From positions 1 through 63,998 of the forward strand of contig JAEOSU010000031.1 in the NCBI GenBank assembly GCA_016840165.1: DNA of 63,998 bases, given 5' to 3'. How positions within the stretch are numbered: the stretch's first letter is position 1; each line of letters starts with the position of its first letter. This DNA comes from Promethearchaeota archaeon (lineage in GTDB: Archaea > Asgardarchaeota > Lokiarchaeia > Sigyniarchaeales > SOKP01). The position numbers were made by a program, and so were the translations under genes. The notes beneath the pieces were generated by a model. That model was not told where the DNA came from. It worked only from the letters and a program-made list of their open reading frames with translations, and searched no databases. Below are positions 1 through 8,072 of the stretch, one piece after another.

Positions 1-39
1 AAATTAATCTTATAACTTAATTAAGATTCGGTGTTAAAA

Positions 40-612
40 ATGAGACATAAAGTTAAAGTAATTATAATATCTGTATTCGTAATTGTATCCTTAATTGTTA
101 CTATGACATTTGTATTTAATCTTCATCCAATAGTTCAAATATTTTTGATTATTTCTTTTACAATGGTAGATTTGTTAATTTCTGCATATTATTTAGGGAA
201 AGCTAAATTAACAATCAATGTCAATCAATTTCGAGGGAGTGGAACTCAAAAGGATCCCATAATAATTGAAAAGATTGAAAGTGAGTATCCATTTCCGATG
301 ATAATCGGATTGAAAAAGCATTGCATCATCCAAAATGTCGAAACATCATACCTTGAAATTGAAAAGTCAGAAAATATCTTAGTAAAAGACTCTACATTTG
401 ATGATTTAGTCATAACGGATTCTAATCATATAATTTTGTCTAATATAAAAATACGTGAATATTTAGCCATTCAAAAAACACGAGAATTATCTCTCTTTTC
501 TTCCGAAGTGAATTTATTGCACCTTAAAAGAACCAATTTTATCAAAGTGGATAATTGTTCTATAGTATCTTTAAAGAAAACATTGAGGAACGATAATTTG
601 AGGATAACTTGA
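40..612 (+). CDS. Membrane-anchored beta-helix-like protein, probably truncated
   Basis: Two hydrophobic segments near the N-terminus (about residues 5-27 and 32-52) are followed by a short-period pattern of beta strands and turns (IIQNVETSYLEI, ILVKDSTFDDLVI, IILSNIKI), as in right-handed parallel beta-helix (NosD-like) proteins. I see no catalytic motif. A GTG lies at 31, but the ATG at 40 sits about 8 nt after GGTG and is preferred. The frame stops at 612, and a plausible continuation lies in another frame (608-793), so the gene may be frameshifted. Function unknown; a cell-surface or membrane-associated repeat protein is inferred. Confidence 0.55.
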   Translation: MRHKVKVIIISVFVIVSLIVTMTFVFNLHPIVQIFLIISFTMVDLLISAYYLGKAKLTINVNQFRGSGTQKDPIIIEKIESEYPFPMIIGLKKHCIIQNVETSYLEIEKSENILVKDSTFDDLVITDSNHIILSNIKIREYLAIQKTRELSLFSSEVNLLHLKRTNFIKVDNCSIVSLKKTLRNDNLRIT

Positions 613-793
613 ATTGGGAACTATTAATACATTCAAAAAAAAGGAGATTAACAATCTCCATAATTTAAGGTTCACATCTAAACTGAAAAATCTTATTATT
701 ATTAGTAATCATATTGAAGATGACTTCGAATTCCTTAATATTGCGTTCTCGATGAATGATCCAAAAGAATGGGATTCTTTATCGAATCTTTAA
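608..793 (+). pseudogene. Out-of-frame tail of the preceding beta-helix gene
   Basis: Frame 2 is open from 608 to the TAA at 791-793 without a convincing start codon. It encodes a hydrophobic/polar pattern (LKNLIIISNHIEDDFEF, then AFSMNDPKEWDSLSNL) that reads like the C-terminal end of a protein. It begins where the upstream frame closes, so a frameshift or a decaying end of the same gene is the simplest reading. A separate leader-less small protein is possible but less likely. Confidence 0.4.
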
Positions 794-798
794 AAATA

Positions 799-864
799 TA
801 TATCGGAACAATTATCTCCAAAAAGGAACGTATTGGTACTAGATCAGAAGGTCCGGCTAAATGA
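799..864 (+). pseudogene. Decayed partial copy of the 7610-7900 gene
   Basis: Bases 799-856 match 7625-7682 with only two mismatches and no gaps, in the same frame (YIGTIISKKER, then GTRSEGP), ending at a TGA at 862-864. After the match, ctaaatgatttt resembles cctaatgatttt about 24 bp further into the intact gene, as if an internal deletion plus one inserted base had occurred. It has no start codon of its own. It lies just beyond the 3' end of the 2169-residue gene, whose other end is flanked by the intact copy. Confidence 0.7.
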
Positions 865-867
865 TTT

Positions 868-3800
868 TTAACGGGGATTTAAAAAAAAAAGGGATTTAAA
901 AGTATTATATTTAAATTTTTGGAGTTTATTTTTTCTTCTATTTATTACGTTTAGAATTAAGAGACTAATTAAACCGATTAATAGGAAGATACTATATAAA
1001 TGAGTTCCAGAATATCCATTAGTATATATAATTGTTAAGCTTCTATAATTATTAGCTTCGAAATATAAGTTCTGGGAAGTTTCTATTATAGTATTAGTAT
1101 ATTTTAATAGTTCATTGCAGAGTAACCGTAATTCTTTCTGGAAGTTATCGTTAATGACCCATGGACTCTTAAACAATCCATTACCAAATGGGTTTTCATT
1201 TTCATCAGTTTTTAATCCAGTTAATTTAGGTTTAATATCATGTAAAAGTTTATGATAAGCATCTTCAAAAAGGTTCTCTGCTATTAATGCTTTCAAAGCA
1301 TCTAATTTTTTAACCATTGTAGTTCTTTCATTTTTCTTCCACCACCAATCATCAGCACTTTCATAAATACACGCGATTAATTGATCAATCTCCCATATAA
1401 TATATTGCTTCATATCTTCGAATGAAGTGATGAACGTTCCACTAATTAATGAAGATAATGAATCTTCAATTCTATCCTCATCAGCGTCCCAAACTTCAAT
1501 CTCTACATAATGTATACCGAAATCCATGATCCAATAATTAAATATATCAAAGTTATACAAATTTTCTGAGAACTCATCATATGTAATTGTAAATTTATTG
1601 TCAATTCCAATCATTACTTCCTTTACCCCTGATGTATCAAACACTTCAAAGAATATAGATATATCATGGATCGTATCAGATATAATCAAATTTGATAATA
1701 TGGGAGAGTTAATATCATCATCATTTATATAACAAGAAACTAATGGGTGAATTGTGGTTAATTGATCTATATCTCCCAGATCAAGATCTGCATCAATTGC
1801 ATATCCTTCGCAAGTATGTGTTCCTAATTCATTATTAATAGGAATTAGAATTTCTACTGAATTATTAAAATCAAAATCATCTTGGGTAAAATTTAATTGT
1901 TCTCCGTCTATAATAAGAGAAATTTTCTGTATTCCCGATTCATCTTCTGCTATAATTCTCCAAAACCCTGGTACTTCATCTGAGATACAATTAATTGCTT
2001 CGATGGTAAATAATGGAGAATTTAAGTCATCATCGTTTATAGAAATGATTGCTGGCAAATGCTTATAAACGTGCTCAGATTTAATATTAACGATAAATAT
2101 CCTCTTACCTGTATTAATTGGATACAATATTATATTGAACGATTTTGTCTGACCAGGGGTTAAAGTAAAAATATTCTCTTCCAGATAGTATGATGCGATT
2201 CCGATATCAGTACAAGTGATTGTATACTCTTCCTCACTATTCCCTAAATTGGTTATCGTAAACTGATAACTACATGTTTCATTATCGAAAATCGTTATGT
2301 CTGGATTGCTACATTGGAAATCTAACTCGTAAAACTTTGCAACAACGAAGGAACTTTGATAGGTATGGAGAACAATATCATGATATAGATCCTTTAAAGT
2401 AAGATTGAAATAATAGATGCCTGCTATAGTATTATGATTTCTTGGTGGTTTAATTAATAAGCATCGCCTCGTTTCTCCGGGAAGAATTTCAAAACTTAGA
2501 ATTGAGTTTTCAAATTCCTCAGGATAAAGCCCTTCAACAATAAAGTCTTCTGGAATTCCTTCAACAACGAATTGAACGATTTCTGATTTTGTGCCTTGGT
2601 TAGTCACATTAACTAAGCAAACTGTTTCTCCTGGTACTATTTCTTCTATTGGAGTAAAAACGTTCATTGTAACATTAGTATAACCTGGTACACTAAATGG
2701 AACATCTTTTTGATATATTATCGTGTCGTTCAAGTACACTGTCAACTTAAAATAATAAAGTCCCATGATAAGGATCTGATCTGTATCTTGAATAGTTAAG
2801 ATCATATTGGAAGCAAGGTTTTGGAATAATTGAGATGGATTGATTAAAAATCCATTAGGTGGTTCAATTATGATATTAACTTGAGGATTATCGGCTCCTT
2901 TCAAATTTAATTTGAGATCTAAATCTGCCCTTCCTGTTAATGGGTTAACAGTGAATATTTCCTGACCTAAATCAAAATTTATATTAGTTTTAATAGGTAA
3001 TTCACTTCTTAGTTGTTGATATAATACGGCGTCACCTAATTGTTCTAATTTGTCATATATCCAAGATTTTTCAAATACTATTACTCCATTGGATTCTGAG
3101 TAAGAAACCAAGTTTATATATTTTTCTTCTTGATTTTCAAGCGTTTCACGAATAGACTCAGGTATAAGAGTTTCTGCTCGAAAACCTTCATCAAAATATT
3201 TTTCAATAAGATACATGAATTCCTCGTTATCTTGTGTTTGGATTTTAGAATACGTATCATTATATTCTTGTTTTCTTAAATTAATATTTTCTAATTCCGC
3301 AGGAACTATATTTGCCTGTTCCTGGGTTTGAGTAATTATTTCTGTTGCTATATCATAGGCATCTTTATATTGATAGCTATTAATCGATTGATTGAATTTC
3401 TCCTTTAATTTTTCCACATTAATTATTTGTATAGTGTCATCGTAAAACTCCGAAATATTATTATCTAAAACTGGTAATCCGGTTTCAACTATTTCAACCA
3501 AATCTTCGCCTCTAATATAAGTACTTCTTAAAGGTAGGACATGGGGAGGAAAAGGCAAAAAATAAACTCTATTTACATCCATATAAAATTGGTATCTAAA
3601 CTTTAAATTAACAGTCGGAGCAATAATTTCGGTATTGAACTCTTCATTATATAGATCAACTAGTTTCCAATAATTATAGCAATCTTTACCTCCTAAAAGA
3701 CCCCATCTTCCTTTCCAGTTATCATAAGGGCTAACCCAACCTTCTTCACCTTCTAATCGAAATCTTGCCCACGCCCATATAAAATCAGTAGAAACAAATA

Positions 3801-6800
3801 CAATAATAAACTTGAAATTTACCTCATCTCCGACTTCTAAGCTTCCATGTCTTCTGATATTCAACTTCGTTTCATTTGAAAAAGTAATTCTACTGAAAGA
3901 TGCATCATATTCGATGTAATTAAGACCTGCTGTTAACAATTGGCATGCTATGGTTGCGCCTATCATCATTAATCCTATTATTAAACCCCAAATCGTTTCC
4001 CAAAAATGAGCACATAATATTGTTCCAATAAACATACCAACTTGAAAAATTATGTCCAATAGTTGAATTGTAAATTCGGCACTATCTATAAATCGTTTAT
4101 TAATAACTTTTTCTATAAATGTACCAACTTCTATAAGAATTATTATAATACCAATAATTATATTTATTTTAGATAAATATTTAGTAAGTTTTGTTGCCGT
4201 TTCCGCCGTTTTGGCTGCAAAAAAGCGAGTCAATTCATAGATCCCAATAAAAATAGAAATACAATCCACAGCAATATTAAAAATTTCAATTGAGATTTTA
4301 TGTATATATTCTACCGTCATGTCGCTATACCCATTCTTTTGCTTTAATAGTAAGACCATTTCAATAATATCGGTGACAAGTGCAAGAATTGATAACGCTA
4401 TTCTTGCTATATAAATGCCCTTTGCGATCTTTAATTGCATATTTTGTTTACTTATAAGTGCATTAATAGCGTCCTTCGTTTCCAAGGAAGGATGGATTGT
4501 ATCGAGATTAAAGACTAGTTTTCTTGCTGCTAAATTCCAACTTGATAATTTAGCAGTAAATATTATTCTATCAATCTCTTCAGCAAGCTCTTTTAAGGTT
4601 AATTTTTTGATTGATTTAAAAATGAAATCGGTTAAAGAATCTTCAATCAATCTAAGGGCATTAAATTTTTCATCAATACTCATGGAAAAGGATTTTAACG
4701 ATAAATATTCACCACTTTCATCTCTATAGTTATCCAAAATATTGCTAAAACCTTGAAAAAGCTCGTGAAAATCATCTTCTTCATTTGACTGATAGGAAAG
4801 CAGTTCCTGATGCAAGTCTTTTAGATTAAGTCGTAAAGTATTCAAATGATCTTGAAAGATCGATAGTTTTGAAGGATTTGAGTTTAATTTTTCGAAGAAC
4901 AATTTCCCCGACTCAATTTCCCCAGCTCGATTATCAAAAATTAATTTACAGAAATCTCTTTCAGGATCAAAATTTAGATGATAATCATTATTTATCTCTT
5001 CAATATATATTGATTTTTTTAAAATTATGCTCTCATTCAAATTTTGGTCAAGACAATAGGGAATTTCAGTAACTGGAAGTTGTTCACTGACTGCTTCTAT
5101 TATAGTTAAAACTTTAAAATTTGAAAAAGATTCTATTTTAACATCAATAGGCATTCCATATAATAATGAAAAGTTATCAGGGGTATTTTGGTATAATACT
5201 TTATAATCTGCTTGATTTTTCTGCTCAACTGTTTGACTATTATTTTCAGCTTGACTGTATACATAAAAACTAAAGTATCCTTGATAGTCAAAGTTGTTTA
5301 TATGACTTTTTTCATCATTTTTGACAATTATATCATGAAGAATGTCATGAATATCCTGCAACCCACTTGAATAAAATACTATTTGCTCATTTTCAGGTAT
5401 TTTATTATTTGTATAATAATTTTCAACTATGTTCATTAGTTTGGTGCCTATATTAAAATAATCCACTGTACCTTGACTAATAATATCATTCAAAACATTG
5501 TTATCTTGTGAGATGCTCAGGTTTGGGTTTTGGGATAAGAGCCAGAGTGTCTGGCTTTCAATAAAGTCATCCGGAGATCCTACTATATAATTAAAGGAAC
5601 CTGTTTCTCTATGAGTTATTGATTGTAGAATTATGTCTTCTTCGAAATCATAGAAATGCAGAATTTCTGTAGCATTTTCCTTATTCCATGTTATTAACCA
5701 TATAAAGTCAAATCTTAAATCAAGAATTCCATCTTCTTTAGCTAAATGGTTTTTTGGAATGTTGAATTGATATTCGAAAATATTATCCGCTGGTCTAGGG
5801 AAAATAAATGCGGTTTCATTATTGGTTTGTAACCCTTTTGGTAAAGGATCTCCTTCCTTCCCAAAGTTTGATTCTATTAAAGAATAAGTACTTATATTTT
5901 TGCCCCACAATTCAGTTAATTTTATATTTGTCAATTGTTCTATTGGTGATTGATCATCTAATTGAAATTGGTGTCCAAATAATCTTAAAACTGCATAAAT
6001 TGAGACATTAAGTGTATCTCTCCACATTAGTGGCGTATCATATGTAGAATAATCTTTTTCTGGTTTCTTTATTTGAATAGTGATTATTGAATTATTTTCA
6101 TATTTAGTTGGAATTAGAAATTGATGAATTTTATCTTTTTCAAGAATTAATGACGCTTTTGGTGAGGCATCATAATTATCTGGTAAACCATCTTTATCTG
6201 TATCTGCTGTATCTATTCCCAGTTCATTGACATCTTCCTCGATATCTTTTATCCCATCCGCATCACCATCTCTAAGTTCAGAGGGTGTTATAAGCGTAAT
6301 ATTTTTTCCATTAAGCTTAAAGTTAATTCTATTTAAACCAGATTTATATTTATATTGTATATAATGCCATCCCTTATTGGATATGGGGACAGTATATGCA
6401 TCGATTGAGGTATTTGGATAGTTAGCATGAAGAATTATATTGTTCATTAAAGTATTATTACCATCAATTTTAAAATCAATAAATTCTCCATCATAAACTT
6501 CAATTTTCAGACTATGAATATTATCAGATGGAATATAAAAATTGAAAAATCCGTCTTTTAATTCTTCAATAGAGTTCTCGGAAGAATTCCAGTACATATT
6601 ATTATCCCCTTTTTGAAAGAAACCCCAGACATCAGCAATTGTAGGATCTAAATCGAAAAGCAATTCTTTTTGAACCTCTTCAACATCAGATAAGTCATCA
6701 TTATCCCAATCAGAATTAACTATTATTTTGTAATTAACAGTACCATTCCCCTTTAATATTAAATCATGAACTCCTGGCTCAATAGTGATAGAAAATTGAC

Positions 6801-7377
6801 AGTATGCTCCTTTCTCAACGAAATAACTGTAGAGTTGGCTATCAATTTCGGGATAATCTGCTATATCATACACTTTTTTGTGAATATGACCGTCTAATTT
6901 TACAAAAAGCCAATTATACGAGAAATTTGGTTGTAGCAATATTGAAATAGGCCCTCCTGCTTCGAATTGTATGATTGTCTCTTCATCTAAGGAAGTGTCA
7001 ACACTTCCTTCTGATAAAAAAAGAGGTTCAATTGAAAGTGTTTTTATAAAGTATGAAGGGTTTTCCGGTAATATAATACTATGAACTTCAAAATCATCAG
7101 AAAAACAAATTGGAATTATATTTAATCCGTAGCTCAAGAGATACTCCTTTCCATCAAGAGTTAAATTAATAAAGTCAATATTTTCAATTTCAGCCACTAA
7201 ATAGCATTCCCCTTTTCCTATAAATTTGTAATTCAAATTAGCTGGATTTTTTAAAAATAGATATTGTGATGGTATTTCCTCGTTATTTGCTTTCAGGAAC
7301 GGGATTATCTCATTCATCAAGATTATTAATATTATGCTTGCTACCAAAATCTTTAACTTGTTTTTATATTTTTTCAA
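868..7377 (-). CDS. Giant exported membrane protein with TSP3-like calcium motifs and Ig-like domains
   Basis: A 2169-residue protein. A lysine-rich start and hydrophobic segment (about 9-28) form a signal or anchor. Acidic thrombospondin-type-3-like loops occur near residues 227-236 (DNDDLSDVEE) and 372-406 (DGDADGIKD, DTDKDGLPD), which probably bind calcium. A helical hydrophobic block at about 980-1150 holds four or five membrane segments. Downstream, around 1490-1850, are Ig-like beta-sandwich repeats resembling CARDB/NEW3 domains (PGETVCLVNVTNQG, PGQTKSFNI). A C-terminal membrane segment (about 2130-2150) ends in a basic tail. The start is TTG, preceded by AAAGGGAAATA. Two near-identical 58-bp direct repeats flank the gene. 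Probably a large surface protein; specific role unknown. Confidence 0.75.
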   Translation of the reverse strand: MKKYKNKLKILVASIILIILMNEIIPFLKANNEEIPSQYLFLKNPANLNYKFIGKGECYLVAEIENIDFINLTLDGKEYLLSYGLNIIPICFSDDFEVHSIILPENPSYFIKTLSIEPLFLSEGSVDTSLDEETIIQFEAGGPISILLQPNFSYNWLFVKLDGHIHKKVYDIADYPEIDSQLYSYFVEKGAYCQFSITIEPGVHDLILKGNGTVNYKIIVNSDWDNDDLSDVEEVQKELLFDLDPTIADVWGFFQKGDNNMYWNSSENSIEELKDGFFNFYIPSDNIHSLKIEVYDGEFIDFKIDGNNTLMNNIILHANYPNTSIDAYTVPISNKGWHYIQYKYKSGLNRINFKLNGKNITLITPSELRDGDADGIKDIEEDVNELGIDTADTDKDGLPDNYDASPKASLILEKDKIHQFLIPTKYENNSIITIQIKKPEKDYSTYDTPLMWRDTLNVSIYAVLRLFGHQFQLDDQSPIEQLTNIKLTELWGKNISTYSLIESNFGKEGDPLPKGLQTNNETAFIFPRPADNIFEYQFNIPKNHLAKEDGILDLRFDFIWLITWNKENATEILHFYDFEEDIILQSITHRETGSFNYIVGSPDDFIESQTLWLLSQNPNLSISQDNNVLNDIISQGTVDYFNIGTKLMNIVENYYTNNKIPENEQIVFYSSGLQDIHDILHDIIVKNDEKSHINNFDYQGYFSFYVYSQAENNSQTVEQKNQADYKVLYQNTPDNFSLLYGMPIDVKIESFSNFKVLTIIEAVSEQLPVTEIPYCLDQNLNESIILKKSIYIEEINNDYHLNFDPERDFCKLIFDNRAGEIESGKLFFEKLNSNPSKLSIFQDHLNTLRLNLKDLHQELLSYQSNEEDDFHELFQGFSNILDNYRDESGEYLSLKSFSMSIDEKFNALRLIEDSLTDFIFKSIKKLTLKELAEEIDRIIFTAKLSSWNLAARKLVFNLDTIHPSLETKDAINALISKQNMQLKIAKGIYIARIALSILALVTDIIEMVLLLKQKNGYSDMTVEYIHKISIEIFNIAVDCISIFIGIYELTRFFAAKTAETATKLTKYLSKINIIIGIIIILIEVGTFIEKVINKRFIDSAEFTIQLLDIIFQVGMFIGTILCAHFWETIWGLIIGLMMIGATIACQLLTAGLNYIEYDASFSRITFSNETKLNIRRHGSLEVGDEVNFKFIIVFVSTDFIWAWARFRLEGEEGWVSPYDNWKGRWGLLGGKDCYNYWKLVDLYNEEFNTEIIAPTVNLKFRYQFYMDVNRVYFLPFPPHVLPLRSTYIRGEDLVEIVETGLPVLDNNISEFYDDTIQIINVEKLKEKFNQSINSYQYKDAYDIATEIITQTQEQANIVPAELENINLRKQEYNDTYSKIQTQDNEEFMYLIEKYFDEGFRAETLIPESIRETLENQEEKYINLVSYSESNGVIVFEKSWIYDKLEQLGDAVLYQQLRSELPIKTNINFDLGQEIFTVNPLTGRADLDLKLNLKGADNPQVNIIIEPPNGFLINPSQLFQNLASNMILTIQDTDQILIMGLYYFKLTVYLNDTIIYQKDVPFSVPGYTNVTMNVFTPIEEIVPGETVCLVNVTNQGTKSEIVQFVVEGIPEDFIVEGLYPEEFENSILSFEILPGETRRCLLIKPPRNHNTIAGIYYFNLTLKDLYHDIVLHTYQSSFVVAKFYELDFQCSNPDITIFDNETCSYQFTITNLGNSEEEYTITCTDIGIASYYLEENIFTLTPGQTKSFNIILYPINTGKRIFIVNIKSEHVYKHLPAIISINDDDLNSPLFTIEAINCISDEVPGFWRIIAEDESGIQKISLIIDGEQLNFTQDDFDFNNSVEILIPINNELGTHTCEGYAIDADLDLGDIDQLTTIHPLVSCYINDDDINSPILSNLIISDTIHDISIFFEVFDTSGVKEVMIGIDNKFTITYDEFSENLYNFDIFNYWIMDFGIHYVEIEVWDADEDRIEDSLSSLISGTFITSFEDMKQYIIWEIDQLIACIYESADDWWWKKNERTTMVKKLDALKALIAENLFEDAYHKLLHDIKPKLTGLKTDENENPFGNGLFKSPWVINDNFQKELRLLCNELLKYTNTIIETSQNLYFEANNYRSLTIIYTNGYSGTHLYSIFLLIGLISLLILNVINRRKNKLQKFKYNTFKSLFFLNPR

Positions 7378-7609
7378 TATATTTCCCTTTATTTTTTTTT
7401 TTTTAATTTCAAATTACTATTAGTCCATTCAAATTCAAATTTAGATAAATCTAAATATTGAATTAGAAATTCTATTTTCAATTAAATTTCGCTTAAAAAT
7501 TGTGAATATATGAAAATATTTAACACTTTTGTTAAAATTGATCTCACCTTACCTATTTTGAGGTCAGAAAAATCATAAACTTTTTTCTTAATATTTATCT
7601 GTGATCTAT

Positions 7610-7900
7610 ATGGAATTAAACACATATATCGGAACAATTATTTCCAAAAAGGAACGTACTGGTACTAGATCAGAAGGTCCGGAATATTATATTGATTTAG
7701 TAGTGCCTAATGATTTTGGTCAGACGGAGTTAGCCATTAGAAAAGAGGTCCCCTTATGGCAGGAAGATCCAATTTTACAACCTCATGTTGGACAAAAAGT
7801 TCAGTTGAGAGGAGAGCCAATATATACTAACCATGTTAAATTTGAAGGGACTCTCAAATCAGAAGGAATAATCTATAAAGAAATAAAACCAATCGGTTAA
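7610..7900 (+). CDS. Small OB-fold-like protein
   Basis: A 96-residue soluble protein starting MELNTYIGTIISKKE. The alternating strand pattern, with VGQKVQLRGEPIY and KFEGTLKSEGIIY near the end, resembles an OB-fold or single-strand nucleic-acid-binding barrel; this is inferred from pattern only. A GTG lies in frame at 7601, but the ATG at 7610 gives the natural start. A truncated copy of its 5' part lies at 799-864. Function unknown. Confidence 0.6.
   Translation: MELNTYIGTIISKKERTGTRSEGPEYYIDLVVPNDFGQTELAIRKEVPLWQEDPILQPHVGQKVQLRGEPIYTNHVKFEGTLKSEGIIYKEIKPIG
7625..7682 (+). repeat. 58-bp direct repeat, intact copy (partner 799-856)
   Basis: 56 of 58 bases are identical to 799-856, same orientation, offset 6826 bp. 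Both copies bracket the 2169-residue gene. Here the repeat is inside the coding sequence of the small OB-like gene. Confidence 0.85.
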
Positions 7901-7935
7901 ATATTCTTGCCAATAACCAAAAAATTAGTTTTTCC

Positions 7936-7982
7936 TAGGTTTAAAACCTAACTTTATATTAAGAAATGTATAGTCTATACAT
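7936..7982. promoter_or_regulatory. Pair of perfect odd-length palindromes between convergent genes
   Basis: TAGGTTT-A-AAACCTA (7936-7950) and ATGTATAG-T-CTATACAT (7966-7982) lie 30 bp apart, start to start, between the stops of the OB-like gene (plus) and the M28-like gene (minus). Arms are 7 and 8 bp around a single central base, too tight for a stable RNA hairpin, so a protein-binding site is at least as likely as a terminator. The rest of the 7901-8072 gap is AT-rich with no ORF. Confidence 0.45.
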
Positions 7983-8072
7983 GCCAAATATTAGAAGACA
8001 AAAGAATGAATGAAACTATTACCACTAGTTTAAACTTTTAAGTAGATAAAAAAAAAATAAGTTATGTTTTGA

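Noticed and set aside
4415..6011. Several plus-strand frames inside the giant minus-strand gene
   Set aside because: They are antisense shadows of a continuous 2169-residue protein with recognisable domains.
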